This document shows positions 43,329 to 52,800 of a stretch of 64,000 nucleotides of DNA, one piece after another. A program made the translations under genes and the position numbers. This DNA comes from Mesorhizobium sp. (GTDB lineage Bacteria > Pseudomonadota > Alphaproteobacteria > Rhizobiales > Rhizobiaceae). The notes beneath the pieces are model-generated. The model worked only from the letters and a program-made list of their open reading frames with translations. It was not told the origin of the DNA and ran no database searches. The DNA lies in NCBI GenBank assembly GCA_004020875.1, contig SAPZ01000013.1:1-64000 (forward strand), in the 5' to 3' direction. Numbering within the stretch: position 1 is the first letter of the stretch; each line of letters opens with the position of its first letter.

Positions 43329-44605
43329 GAGGACTCCAATTCAGCCAGAGCATGCGGACGCTGGTCCTGGATGTCGCTGAAGGATCGGAAGGAGGCGAGG
43401 TAGTGCTCATGCGCGCGCTCCCAGGCGACATCGTCGGGTTCGCCCCAGAGTTCGCGGTAGCTGGGAGAGCTCGGATAGGGATAGAGCGGCACGGGTTCGT
43501 TCGCCCAGACGCCGTGATCGATGAGGTGCTTGCGCCAATAGTCCACCAGCGCCGGATCGTCCTCGACGACGCCGATCAGATTGGCCTGGACGAAAGGCAC
43601 GTTGCGGCGGGCGTCGATGAGAAGCGCGGCGAGATCCTCGGTGTCCAGCCGGCAGCGCTTGGCCAGCATCGCCCGACCCTCGACGGTAAGGCTTTCGAGA
43701 CCGGCTTCGATCGAGACGCAGCCGGCAGCGCCGAGCAGCTCGAGCAGTTCCGGCTTCCAGAGGTCGATGCGCGTCTGGACGCCGAATTGGACGTCGCGGT
43801 CGACCAGCGCTTCCAGCAGCGCCCTCTGGGGCAGGAAGATCTCGTCGATGAAATAGATGTAGCCGACCCCTTGCGCGATCAGTCCATCGATCTCGGCCAC
43901 GACGGCGTCGTGCTTCCGGCGCCGGTAGGCATCGCGAAAATCGATCTTGGCGCAGAAGCTGCAATTGTAGGGGCAGCCGCGCGAGGCCTCGACCTCGGCG
44001 CCGGCGCCCTTCTGGACGGCATCGAACCTGTGGTGGTGATGGCTATGCGTCGCGATCCAGTCGGACGGCCAGGTGAGTGCCGGATGATCGACGAAAGGAC
44101 TGGCATGAACGCCGCCGTTGCAAGCCAGACCGTCGCCTTGGAGGCGGGCCGTGTGCGCAACCTTGCTCCAGTCGCTTTTCCGTGCAAGCGCTGCCACGAC
44201 CTCCTCGCATTCGCCGCGCACGACCACATCGACGCCGAGCTTGCGCAAGGTCGGGGCCGGCGTCGCCGAGCCGTGCGGTCCGACCGCCACGGTGCGTCCA
44301 CCGCGCCCAGCGAGATGGTTGAGGAATTCTCTGGGAACACGCAGCTCCGGCGGCGCGCAGCGCCAGAACAGATAGGTCGGCGCGGTGGTCACGACGGTCA
44401 TGTCCGGCGCGAACGTCGCCACATGCTCAGCGAGCGCCGCGTTATCGAGGCCCTGAAGTTGTCCGTCCAGCATCAGGACGTGGTGTCCTTCGGAGTCCAG
44501 CATTGCCTTCGAATAGCCGAGCTCCAGCGGCAGATGCGGCTGGCGGCAGCCGAAATAGATGCTGTGCTCGTATGTCCAATAAGGATTGACCAGGGCTACC
44601 TTCAT
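43313..44605 (-). CDS. B12-binding radical SAM protein (TIGR04295-like)
   Basis: A 430-residue protein with an N-terminal cobalamin-binding-like Rossmann domain (MKVALVNPYWTYEHSIYFGC, then MTVVTTAPTYLFW) and a radical SAM barrel whose cluster cysteines are in ASRGCPYNCSFCAKIDF. It resembles a class B radical SAM group I recall as TIGR04295, found with glycan genes in alphaproteobacteria. It may methylate or rearrange a sugar carbon. The long frame to 44689 is rejected because it overlaps the epimerase; ATG 44605 gives the usual ATGA overlap. Confidence 0.85.
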   Translation of the reverse strand: MKVALVNPYWTYEHSIYFGCRQPHLPLELGYSKAMLDSEGHHVLMLDGQLQGLDNAALAEHVATFAPDMTVVTTAPTYLFWRCAPPELRVPREFLNHLAGRGGRTVAVGPHGSATPAPTLRKLGVDVVVRGECEEVVAALARKSDWSKVAHTARLQGDGLACNGGVHASPFVDHPALTWPSDWIATHSHHHHRFDAVQKGAGAEVEASRGCPYNCSFCAKIDFRDAYRRRKHDAVVAEIDGLIAQGVGYIYFIDEIFLPQRALLEALVDRDVQFGVQTRIDLWKPELLELLGAAGCVSIEAGLESLTVEGRAMLAKRCRLDTEDLAALLIDARRNVPFVQANLIGVVEDDPALVDYWRKHLIDHGVWANEPVPLYPYPSSPSYRELWGEPDDVAWERAHEHYLASFRSFSDIQDQRPHALAELESSCCNH

Positions 44606-45675
44606 GCGACGTACCTCGTGGCTTCTGGGCGCGATTGGAGCCGATACCGCAGCAGCCAGCTGGCAAGATCGCAGACGCCTTCGCGCCATGGTACATGCGC
44701 CTGCCAGCCGATCGCGGCTTGCAGCTTTCGCGTGTCGGCGACGAAGAAGGGCTGATCGCCGACGCGCTCGCGGTCGTGGCGGATCGCGATGTCGCTGCCG
44801 GTCATATCGGCGATCTCCGCCAGCAGCACGCGCAGGCTGACTGCGTTGCGCGGGCCGCCGCCCAGATTGAACGCCTGGCCCTTGAGATCCTCGATCCTGG
44901 CGAGCACGCCGCGATACGCGGCAACCGCATCGGACACATGCAGGATGTCGCGCACCTGCCTGCCGTCGCCGTAAATGGTAATCGGCTGGGCCGACAGCGC
45001 GCTGAGAAGAAAATGCGCTACCCAGCCCTGGTCCTCGGTGCCGAACTGGCGCGGCCCGTAGATGCAGCTCATGCGCAGCACCGCTGTCGGCAGCCCATAG
45101 GATTTGGAATAGTCGAGCACATACTGGTCGGCCGCGCCTTTCGAGCAGCCATAGGGCGTACAGAAATCGAGGCCGACCTTCTCATCGACGCCGCTCGTCC
45201 GCACCTCCTCGTCGAGTGGTTCACAGTGATCGCCGGATTGGCGCACCGTGATCTGCGGCAGGCTGCCATAGACTTTGTTGGTGCTGGCGAAGACCACGGG
45301 AGTTCCGCTGCCGCGGGCCACCTCCAGCACGTTGAACGTGCCCTTGAGGTTGATGTCGAGGTCTTCAGCAGGATCGGTCAGGCTGGTCGTCACGGCTGTT
45401 TGAGCGGCGAGGTGAAAAATCGCCTTTGCCGGCGCCAGTGCTGTCGCCAGCGCGCTCAGATCGCGAATGTCGACGATTTCGACGATCAGCCGCTCGCCAT
45501 GTTTTTGCGCCAGCCAGTCGAGATTCTGCTCGACGCCTGGACGGCTGAGATTGTCGACTACAAGCACTGTCTCTCCATCGGAAAGCAGGTTGTCGGCGAG
45601 ATTGGAGCCAATGAAGCCGCTGCCGCCGATAACGGCCACCGGCGCCTTTCGGGCGTGGCGGTGCGTTCTGGTCAT
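44602..45675 (-). CDS. SDR epimerase resembling CDP-paratose/CDP-tyvelose 2-epimerase
   Basis: A 357-residue extended SDR: AVIGGSGFIGSNLADNLL for NAD, STNKVYGSLP, the catalytic YGCSKGAADQYVLDYSKSYG, and the segment SCIYGPRQFGTEDQGWVAHF that strongly recalls CDP-paratose 2-epimerases. It should act on an NDP-sugar. If the donor is really CDP-linked, the route would be unusual for a stress glycan. It overlaps both neighbours by four bases. Confidence 0.85.
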   Translation of the reverse strand: MTRTHRHARKAPVAVIGGSGFIGSNLADNLLSDGETVLVVDNLSRPGVEQNLDWLAQKHGERLIVEIVDIRDLSALATALAPAKAIFHLAAQTAVTTSLTDPAEDLDINLKGTFNVLEVARGSGTPVVFASTNKVYGSLPQITVRQSGDHCEPLDEEVRTSGVDEKVGLDFCTPYGCSKGAADQYVLDYSKSYGLPTAVLRMSCIYGPRQFGTEDQGWVAHFLLSALSAQPITIYGDGRQVRDILHVSDAVAAYRGVLARIEDLKGQAFNLGGGPRNAVSLRVLLAEIADMTGSDIAIRHDRERVGDQPFFVADTRKLQAAIGWQAHVPWREGVCDLASWLLRYRLQSRPEATRYVA

Positions 45676-46778
45676 GAGACCAATCCCCGCTCTTCCAGCT
45701 CGCGCCGCATGTCGGCGCCCCGGTCGATGACGACGCTGTTGCGAACCCAGGCGGCGAATTCGCCGAGCGAATTTTCCAGACGATGCTTAGGCTCGAAGCC
45801 GAGCAGCTCGCGCGCCTTGGCAATGTCGGCGAAGCAATTGCGGATGTCGCCGGAGCGCGCCTTGTCGAGGATTTCGGGCGGGCGCTTGGGGATGCCCATC
45901 GCCTTGGCAAGAAGACGGGCCACTTCGCTGATAGAGTAGGCGTGGCCGCTGCCGATGTTGATGGCATGCCCGGCCGCCTGGCGTTGCTCAAGCGCCAGCC
46001 GGAACGCGGTGGCGACGTCGCTCACATGTACGAAGTCGCGCTTCTGCTCGCCGTCCTCGAAGATCGTCGGCCGCTTGCCGCTGGCAAGCCGTGAAGCGAA
46101 GTTGGCGAGAACGCCGGTATAGGGATTGGAGAGCGCCTGTCCTGCGCCGAAGACGTTGAAGAGGCGCAACGCCACCGCATCGATGCCGTAGGCCTGGCCG
46201 AAGATCAGCACGGCGCGCTCCTGCGCGTATTTGGTCAATGCGTAGATCGAGGCGAGATCCGGCCGTTTCTCCTCGTCGGTGGGAATTGGCGACAGGGCTT
46301 CACCCGATGCCGACCTGAGATCCCACAGGCCGTCCTTGATATCAGTGGGCTTGCGTCGCGCATTGTCGATCCGCTCGCCGTCCGGAGTCCGGTAAAGGCC
46401 TTCACCGTAGATGCTCATGGAGGATGCCACGACAATCCGTTCGACCGGATGCTTTATGAGGGCCTCGAGCAGCACCGCCGTGCCGAGATCGTTGGTGCCG
46501 ACATAGCGGGCGATCTCGTACATGGACTGGCCGACGCCGACTTCGGCCGCCAGATGGATGACCACCTCGACATCAGCAACCGCCTCGGCGACCGCATCGC
46601 GATCGCGCACGTCGCCCTTGATCAGCTCGGCTCCGGTCGGAAGATTGATGGCTTCGTCGCCATGCACCTGGTCGACAAGCGCATCGAGCAGGCGCACCCG
46701 ATAACCATGGTCGGCGAGCTCCTGGGCGACGTGGCCGCCGATGAAGCCGCATCCTCCCGTAATCAATACGCGTTTCAC
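45672..46778 (-). CDS. SDR family NDP-sugar epimerase/dehydratase (first gene of the 46.8-37.8 kb operon)
   Basis: A 368-residue extended SDR, VKRVLITGGCGFIGGHVAQE at the start, with the catalytic ASIYALTKYAQERAVLIFG and RDFVHVSDVATAF. It is most like UDP-glucose 4-epimerase-type enzymes; the exact sugar is open. The GTG start at 46778 has GGAAGGGAG upstream. An EcfG promoter lies about 36 bp before it, and eight genes follow with almost no gaps. Confidence 0.86.
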   Translation of the reverse strand: MKRVLITGGCGFIGGHVAQELADHGYRVRLLDALVDQVHGDEAINLPTGAELIKGDVRDRDAVAEAVADVEVVIHLAAEVGVGQSMYEIARYVGTNDLGTAVLLEALIKHPVERIVVASSMSIYGEGLYRTPDGERIDNARRKPTDIKDGLWDLRSASGEALSPIPTDEEKRPDLASIYALTKYAQERAVLIFGQAYGIDAVALRLFNVFGAGQALSNPYTGVLANFASRLASGKRPTIFEDGEQKRDFVHVSDVATAFRLALEQRQAAGHAINIGSGHAYSISEVARLLAKAMGIPKRPPEILDKARSGDIRNCFADIAKARELLGFEPKHRLENSLGEFAAWVRNSVVIDRGADMRRELEERGLVS

Positions 46779-46813
46779 GGCATCTCCCTTCCGGATTTGG
46801 TTTCGGCGCCCCG

Positions 46814-46838
46814 AACTGTGCGGCAAAAGGTTTGTTCC
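46814..46838 (-). promoter_or_regulatory. EcfG-type promoter of the second glycan operon, GGAAC-N16-AGTT
   Basis: Minus-strand GGAAC at 46838-46834 and AGTT at 46817-46814. The predicted leader to the GTG at 46778 is about 29 bases. Confidence 0.78.
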
Positions 46839-46904
46839 CTTGCTTCAACAAAGTTCCAAGCAGCGCAAAACTGCGACGCCCGCGAAGACCGACGAGGCGC
46901 CGCT

Positions 46905-46929
46905 GGAACATTGCCCTTTGGCTGCTGTT
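46905..46929 (+). promoter_or_regulatory. EcfG-type promoter, GGAAC-N16-TGTT
   Basis: GGAAC 46905-46909, TGTT 46926-46929. It is divergent from the promoter at 46814, so one intergenic region carries two EcfG promoters back to back. Confidence 0.75.
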
Positions 46930-46969
46930 AGGACCGCTGAACGGTGCCCGCTGCGAGAAAGGGAAATCC

Positions 46970-47242
46970 ATGTCAGAGGCCAAGACGACCACCAATCACG
47001 ACGAGATCCGGAAGTGGGTGGAAGAACGCGATGGCCAGCCGGCCGTCGTTCGCACTAAAGGCAAGGGCGGCATTCTGCGCATCGATTTCGGCGAGCCCGA
47101 AGACACGCTGGAGCCGATCGAGTGGGACGAATTCTTCCGCATCTTCGACGAGAACGATCTCGCCTTCCTGCATCAGGATGAAGCCGGCGGCGGCGAAACG
47201 AGCCGCTTCAACAAATTCGTCGAGCGCGACCGAAAGAGGTAG
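46970..47242 (+). CDS. Conserved small protein, 90 residues
   Basis: A soluble acidic protein: HDEIRKWVEERDGQPAVVRT, then KGGILRIDFGEPEDTLEPIE and WDEFFRIFDENDLAFLHQDE. Homologues in rhizobia are, as I recall, sometimes labelled 1,4-alpha-glucan branching enzyme, but the protein is far too short for that. ATG 46970 has AAAGGG before it and an EcfG promoter about 40 bp upstream. Function unknown, probably a stress protein. Confidence 0.82.
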   Translation: MSEAKTTTNHDEIRKWVEERDGQPAVVRTKGKGGILRIDFGEPEDTLEPIEWDEFFRIFDENDLAFLHQDEAGGGETSRFNKFVERDRKR

Positions 47243-47272
47243 GTGGTCGGGACTGGAGTCATGGCCGTCAAG

Positions 47273-47298
47273 GGAACCGCGTGGGCGCTCCGGCTGTT
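47273..47298 (+). promoter_or_regulatory. EcfG-type promoter candidate, GGAAC-N17-TGTT
   Basis: GGAAC 47273-47277, TGTT 47295-47298 with 17 bases between, still within the EcfG range. It stands 21 bp before the ATG at 47320. Confidence 0.5.
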
Positions 47299-47319
47299 GG
47301 ATCAGCAAGGAGCAATGGC

Positions 47320-47526
47320 ATGGGACTCTTTTCCGACCTGAACAAGAAGCTGACCGAGAACCTCTATGCCCATGGCAGCTATCTGAGCGATCCAAGCGCC
47401 GACCTGCCGCGTCGGGTGGAGGAAACGGTCGATCTGCTGATGCCCTTCGTGAAGCCCGAAGCGCGGGAAACGGTGAAGCTGCAGATCCTCGGCATCATCC
47501 ACGAGCACATCTTTGACGAGGAGTGA
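47320..47526 (+). CDS. Small conserved helical protein, 68 residues
   Basis: MGLFSDLNKKLTENLYAHGS is followed by helices (LPRRVEETVDLLMPFVKPEA) and an acidic tail. AAGGAG lies before the ATG at 47320. No family recognised. It follows the 46970 gene by 77 bases and may share its transcript or use its own N17 promoter. Confidence 0.72.
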   Translation: MGLFSDLNKKLTENLYAHGSYLSDPSADLPRRVEETVDLLMPFVKPEARETVKLQILGIIHEHIFDEE

Positions 47527-47575
47527 CTCCGGCGATCGCTCGATGCTCCGGAGCACTAGCCGTTAAGATTCTTTG

Positions 47576-47713
47576 TTATTCCGAACGCCGAGATCCGTGC
47601 TGCTTTTCGGCTTCGCGCAGCACCCGCACAATGGCGTCGACCGGGGAGGGGTACGTCGTAGCCTGTGCTTTCCAGCGCCACAGATGACGAAACAAACTTC
47701 TCAAGCTTGGCAT
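47576..47713 (-). CDS. Very small basic protein, 45 residues, EcfG-promoted
   Basis: The protein is MPSLRSLFRHLWRWKAQATT plus a helical tail ending in GSRRSE. It is basic, with an amphipathic N-terminus. AAGGAGG stands eight bases before the ATG at 47713, and a full EcfG promoter is 24 bp upstream. These two signals support a gene that automated calling could miss. Function unknown. Confidence 0.68.
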   Translation of the reverse strand: MPSLRSLFRHLWRWKAQATTYPSPVDAIVRVLREAEKQHGSRRSE

Positions 47714-47736
47714 CGCAATAACCTCCTTGGCTATCA

Positions 47737-47761
47737 AACCTGGGACGGCGAATGATGTTCC
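47737..47761 (-). promoter_or_regulatory. EcfG-type promoter, GGAAC-N16-GGTT
   Basis: Minus-strand GGAAC at 47761-47757 and GGTT at 47740-47737, just before the strong ribosome site of the 47713 gene. Confidence 0.75.
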
Positions 47762-47770
47762 TTCCAATGC

Positions 47771-48088
47771 CTAGCGGAAGGTCGCGGCGAACAGAAAGGC
47801 GACCGCGGCCAGGACAACCAGCACCACGACGACCAGGACTGGCCCGTTCCTGTGCGGCTCAAGGTCTGGCGCGTTCTCTGGCGGTCGCATCGCGTTGGCA
47901 AAGCTCGCCTGGTTGGTGAAGTTCGGTTTGTGGGTCGCAGCCGGCGCAGCGGAAGTCGGGGCGTTGCCCGCCTCGGCGTCCGCTTCCTGTGGTGCTGCCG
48001 CCGGGTCGAACCCCGGGGTCTTGTCTTGCGTCCTGCCGGCCTGGATTTCGCCGCGGGCCTCAGCTGGTGTGCGTTCGTCAGGTGACAT
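47771..48088 (-). CDS. Tail-anchored hydrophilic protein, 105 residues
   Basis: About 80 residues rich in Ala, Pro, Glu and Asn (APQEADAEAGNAPTSAAPAA) are followed by one C-terminal membrane helix (GPVLVVVVLVVLAAVAFLFA). The protein probably sits in the inner membrane with its disordered part in the cytoplasm. AGGAGG is before the ATG at 48088, and an EcfG promoter is 22 bp upstream. No known family. Confidence 0.75.
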   Translation of the reverse strand: MSPDERTPAEARGEIQAGRTQDKTPGFDPAAAPQEADAEAGNAPTSAAPAATHKPNFTNQASFANAMRPPENAPDLEPHRNGPVLVVVVLVVLAAVAFLFAATFR

Positions 48089-48109
48089 TCAGCGCCTCCT
48101 TTGTCCCCA

Positions 48110-48134
48110 AACCTGCATCTGGCCCCGCTGTTCC
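48110..48134 (-). promoter_or_regulatory. EcfG-type promoter, GGAAC-N16-GGTT
   Basis: Minus-strand GGAAC at 48134-48130 and GGTT at 48113-48110, driving the 48088 gene with a very short leader. A weaker site on the plus strand (GGAAC at 48160, GCTT at 48181) faces the 48217 gene. Confidence 0.72.
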
Positions 48135-48216
48135 AACCGCGCCTTCTTGAAACCCGGAGGGAACTTTCCGGACCAGGGCAGCTTTGTATTCTCGACACCA
48201 AGAGAAAGAGGCAGGA

Positions 48217-48714
48217 ATGCAAGTTCTCGACACGGCGATACATGCCAGCCCCGGAACTGTGACGGTCGAATTTGTCGGCGAGGGCGGCGAAAACATCGCT
48301 GTCACAATGGTCGTGTCCAACCCGTTGCTTGACCACAGCGCCCTTGTTGATCGCGCCAAGGAGTTGATGGTTCAGTGCGCGGCTTTCGGCGGCCTGCCTG
48401 CACAAGACCGCCCTGAGGGGAAAGTAGATGGCGGCCGGCCCGGCATCGAGCGGCAAAGCGATGCGAGCGAGGGTCCCTACGTATTCGAATACCGCGAGGG
48501 TGGCAGTATGAGGCGGCTCGAAGGCGTGGAATTGCCCAACCTGGAAGCTGTTCATGATGAAGCGTTGCGGTCGGCGATTGACCTGCTCGGCGATGCGGCT
48601 ACCGGACCTCTCCAGGACGGCTGGGCGGTTCGGGTTCGTGGCGGCGACGGCGAGGTCGTTCTGTCCGTCGATTTCGATGAGGCAAGGCGGGAAAAGGCAG
48701 CCGCCGCAATGTGA
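48217..48714 (+). CDS. DUF6894-containing protein, 165 residues
   Basis: The N-terminal half (MQVLDTAIHASPGTVTVEFV) is a small alpha/beta unit. The C-terminal half (YVFEYREGGSMRRLEGVELP, then VLSVDFDEARREKA) resembles DUF6894, common in rhizobial stress loci. GAGGCAGGA precedes the ATG. The stop codon overlaps the next start as TGATG. Confidence 0.72.
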   Translation: MQVLDTAIHASPGTVTVEFVGEGGENIAVTMVVSNPLLDHSALVDRAKELMVQCAAFGGLPAQDRPEGKVDGGRPGIERQSDASEGPYVFEYREGGSMRRLEGVELPNLEAVHDEALRSAIDLLGDAATGPLQDGWAVRVRGGDGEVVLSVDFDEARREKAAAAM

Positions 48715-49040
48715 TGGAGCCCAAGCCCGTGAACCACCCAACGATGAATCCCTTTATGTCGCTGCACGCGATGGCCGCCGCAAGGGGCGACGGGCTGAGG
48801 CCCGAGTTCCTTCGTCTGCTTGATGCTCGCGCAGCCTTGTCCCACCCCGACGTGATCGAACTTCACCGGGAGACGGGTTTGAACCAGGCCGGTCCAAATC
48901 CTGTGGGAGACCTCGAAACAGCTCCCAAGCAAAGTATGGTGCATTTTCCTGGCCGCCGGAGTACGATCAGTCGTGCGTCCGCAAGAGATGCGCCCGTCAG
49001 AGGAGGTCGCCATGGGAGCGCTCCTCGCACTGATCATTGA
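48714..49040 (+). CDS. Possible small protein coupled to the DUF6894 gene
   Basis: The frame starts in a TGATG overlap with the preceding stop and codes for 108 residues. The first 60 look protein-like (LRPEFLRLLDARAALSHPDV); the end is arginine-rich and overlaps the receiver gene by 28 bases. No family is recognised, and the second half may be non-coding. Apart from this frame, 48715-49011 holds nothing clear. Confidence 0.38.
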   Translation: MEPKPVNHPTMNPFMSLHAMAAARGDGLRPEFLRLLDARAALSHPDVIELHRETGLNQAGPNPVGDLETAPKQSMVHFPGRRSTISRASARDAPVRGGRHGSAPRTDH

Positions 49041-49374
49041 AGACGAATATCTGATTGCGTCGGACGTGGCGAACGGTCTGAAGGAGCGAGGTTTCGAGTC
49101 CGCCTGCGTGGCGTCCGAGCGGGCAGCCGCGGCTTGGCTGGACGATCACAGGCCGGCCCTTGCCATCATCGATATCCAACTGCTCGACGGCCAGCGCGGT
49201 GTCGCCGCCGCCCGCCTCAAGGAAGCGGGCGTGCCTTTCGTCGTCCATTCGGGCTATGATCCGGAGTTCCAGTCGCCGATCTTCCACGGCGCGCCTTATG
49301 TGCCCAAGCCGGCGCCGATCCCGGACTTGGTCGAACTGGCAAGCCGGCTCGTAGGGCATCGCGCCGAGCAATAG
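49012..49374 (+). CDS. Single-domain response regulator
   Basis: A 120-residue CheY-like receiver: acidic pair in ALIIEDEYLIAS, phosphorylated Asp in LAIIDIQLLDGQRG and the Lys of YVPKPAPIPDL. There is no output domain. GGAGG precedes the ATG at 49012. It converges on the other receiver gene and may be a phosphate relay or sink for the HWE kinase next to it. Confidence 0.85.
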   Translation: MGALLALIIEDEYLIASDVANGLKERGFESACVASERAAAAWLDDHRPALAIIDIQLLDGQRGVAAARLKEAGVPFVVHSGYDPEFQSPIFHGAPYVPKPAPIPDLVELASRLVGHRAEQ

Positions 49375-49406
49375 ATCAGGCCAATGCAACGAGCCCAAGC
49401 CGGACT

Positions 49407-49796
49407 TCAGCCCGACGCGGGATCACCTTTGCGGAACCGCGACACCGCCTCGACCAGCATCTTGTAGTCGACGGGCTTGGTTAGCTTCTGCGCGTCCCTG
49501 AATTGATCGGGGAAGACGGTGACGCTGTCATATCCGGTGAGAAAAATGAAAGGCACGCCGTCACGGGCCAATTGCTCGGCCAAAGGAAAGCTTCGATCGC
49601 CGCGAAGATTCACATCCAGCACGGCGCCATCCAGGGCGGTACTGTCCGCTTGATCCAGCGCCTGTTGAACGGTAGGCACCGGTCCTATCACGGTGCATCC
49701 GGCACCGCTCAACTGGTCGGCCAAGTCCTGCGCAAGCATGAACACGTCCTCAACCACCAGGACTTTAAGGCCGGACAAGAGTGTATCTGTGTTCAT
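49407..49796 (-). CDS. Single-domain response regulator
   Basis: A 129-residue receiver starting MNTDTLLSGLKVLVVEDVFM, with the acceptor aspartate in LDGAVLDVNLRGDRSFPLAE and the lysine of AQKLTKPVDYKMLVE. The form is that of the receivers that partner HWE/HisKA_2 kinases. It is encoded 23 bases behind the giant kinase gene, so it is the probable direct partner. Confidence 0.87.
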   Translation of the reverse strand: MNTDTLLSGLKVLVVEDVFMLAQDLADQLSGAGCTVIGPVPTVQQALDQADSTALDGAVLDVNLRGDRSFPLAEQLARDGVPFIFLTGYDSVTVFPDQFRDAQKLTKPVDYKMLVEAVSRFRKGDPASG

Positions 49797-49819
49797 CCCT
49801 GGCACCCAGCGTGAGAATA

Positions 49820-52800
49820 TCAGCGATCCGTGGCGGGGGCCAACGGTATCTGGATGTCGCACTCAAGCCCGGAGGGCTTGAACCGCAGGTCGACTTTCCC
49901 CCCTAGCTCATACTCTAAACTTTGCTTGATAAAGCTTGTTCCGAAATTCAGTCGGGATGGCTCGTCTACGGCAGGCCCGCCGATTTCTTTCCACCGGATT
50001 GACAGAACACCCGATTTGTCGGTCTTCCAGCCCACTTCCACGCGGCCGTCCTCGGTCGAGAGCGCCCCGTATTTCGCCGCATTGCTGGCAAGCTCGAAGA
50101 ATACCATGCCAAGTGTCGCGGCCATGCTTGCGCCGAGCTGCAGCGATTTTCCGTCAATGACGATGTTCTGGCGAAGCTTGCTGCTGTAGGGCGCTAGGAC
50201 CGCCCGTAGCAGCTGCTCGAGATCGGCATCGCGCCAGTTGTAGGAAGACAGCACTTCGTGCGTCCGACCCATTGCCTGCAGCCGCTGCTGGAACGAGGAA
50301 AAGAAATCACCCATTGAGCTCGACGTGCGAACCATGCGTGAAGCCAGCGCGGTGACCGTGGCCAGGATGTTCTTCACGCGATGTTGCAGTTCGTGCAGCA
50401 ATCTCTCCTGGCTGCGCTCTTCCTCCTTGTGGCTCGATATGTCGACAAGGGTCGCGATGGCGCCGCGCACTTTGCCGTTTTCGTCGAAAAGCGGGTTGGC
50501 AGACATCATCACGTCGATGCCAGAGCCATTCTCGTGCAGGATTTGCGCCTCGTAGCCGGGGATAGGTTTTCCGGTGCGAATTGCCTTTCGCAGAGGCTGG
50601 TCTTCAGCGTTCACCTTAACGCCGTTGAGCGTCAGCGGCAGGATGGCTGGGACCGAAATGAGCTTGTCGCCGGTGGAGCGCTGCCCCATGAGTTCCACCG
50701 CGCGTCGGTTTGCGCGGATCTCCACGCCGTTGCCATCCTCGGCGATGAAGATGCCGACCGGCACCAGGTCCAGCAGGGTTTCAAGGCTTTCGACGCGGTT
50801 GCGCAAATCGTGCGAGAGCACGCCGATCTTCTCCTCGGCCCGCGCGATCTGCGTGATATCGACAAAGGTGACGACGACACCGGCAATCACGTTGTCGACG
50901 GTGCGATAGGGCAGGACGCGCATTATGTAGCGCCGGCCGTTGTCAGTACCTTCGATCTGCCGCTCGATCGTGCCAAGCCTCAGCAGCACCTGCTCCATGT
51001 CCGCCTGCAGCCCGTCGGCGGGGAAGCGCGGGCGCACATGCGCCAGCGGCCGGCCGACATCGCTCTCGACCAGGCGGAAGAGGTCGCGGGCGGTCGGCGT
51101 GAAGCTCTTGATGCAGAGGTCGCGGTCGAGAAACACGGTGGCGATCTGCGTGCTTTCGAGCAGGTTTGCCATGTCGTTATTCGCGCGGCTGAGTTCGTCG
51201 ACGCGGATGTTGAGCTCGGCATTGACCGTCTGCAGTTCCTCATTGATCGATTGCAGCTCTTCCTTCGAGGTTTCCAGTTCCTCGTTGGACGACTGCAGCT
51301 CCTCGTTGATCGACGACAGTTCCTCGTTGGAGGATTTCAGCTCCTCATTGGAGGATTCGAGTTCCTCCGTGGTGATTTGCAGCCGCTCCTTGGTTTCCCT
51401 CAACTCCCTTTCGAGTTGACTGACATTGGCGCTTTCCACATCGTCGGCCGTGTCGACGGGCTCGTCCTCCGACTCCGTCTTGATGCCCCCGATATCCCGG
51501 AAGACCAGCATGTAGAGCGGGTCCGCCGCGCCGTCAGAGGGCAACGGCTGCACGGCAAGACTGATCGTTTGCCGGCCGCCATTGGTGCCGACGGTGATCT
51601 TGTTCTGGATTGCCACCTGTCCAGTGCTGGCCGCCTTGTGGAGCGCGGCGCGCAGGTCCATGCGAAGGCCCCGCCTTGCCATGGAAAAGACGTTGTGATC
51701 GGGGGCGCCCGCGGCGAGCTCGAGATATTTGCCTGTACCGCCGGAACTATGCATCAATTCGCCGCCGGCGTTGACCACCACATAGGCCGGCGCAAATCGC
51801 TCGACGAGAAGGCGCTCCGCCACTTCCTGCAAGGTTCCGTTCGTCGCCCGCTGCCGCGTGTTCGGCGCGGTGTGCCTGGCGGAGGTGGCGAGCGGGAATT
51901 CCGGCAACCGCTGCGGGGTCATCCCGCCGCGCTTCTGGAAGATGCGGCTCGCCTTGTCGATGGTGGAGAACAGGCGGGCGTGCCGCGTGACGTTTTCCGA
52001 GGATCCGAGAAAGAGATAGCCGTTGTTGCGCAGTGCGTAATGGAAGATCGGAACCATTTTTTCCTGCAGCTCCGGGCCCATATAGATCAGGAGGTTCCGG
52101 CAGGCGATCAGGTCGAGCTTGGAGAAGGGTGGGTCGCGCAACAGGTTGTGCGAGGAAAACAGACAGACCTCGCGCAGATCGGCCGAAACGCGGTAAGTGC
52201 CGTCTTCGCGCGAGAAAAACTCCTTGAGCCGCTTCGGCGTTATGTCCGTGGCGATCGTTGCAGGATAGCGCCCGGCGCGGGCCACCTCCAGCGCGCGCTC
52301 GTCGATATCGGTGGCGAAAATCTGCAGATTGGGGGAGGCGGCGCCCCGCGGAGCGCTCTCCTTCAAGAGCATGGCAATCGAATAGGCTTCTTCGCCCGTC
52401 GCACAGCCGGGAACCCATACACGGATCGTCTCGGCGGGCTTTCGGTTCTCGAACAGCCGGGGAATGACCAGCCTTTCCAGCACATTGAAGGCGTGCTCGT
52501 CGCGAAAGAAGCTGGTGACGCCGATCAGCAGGTCCTGAAAGAGCAGATCGACCTGCTGCGGCTCGTCGCGCAGCCGCTCGTAAAACGCGATCGGGTCGTC
52601 GATCTGCAGCACCTGCATCCGGCGCTGGATGCGGCGCAGGATCGTGTTGTCCTTGTAGCCGCTGAAATCATGGCCGGTGCGCACACGAAGCAGCGCCGCG
52701 ATGCGCGAAAGCTGCTCGGCCACATCGCGCTTGCGGCGGTCGCGCTCGCTGTCTGTGTGGTTGGCGTGCCGGAAATAGCTGGTCAGCTTGCCCGCCATTT

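Noticed and set aside
46970..47242. 1,4-alpha-glucan branching enzyme
   Set aside because: Only 90 residues and without the catalytic barrel; that label, used for some relatives, is probably an error.
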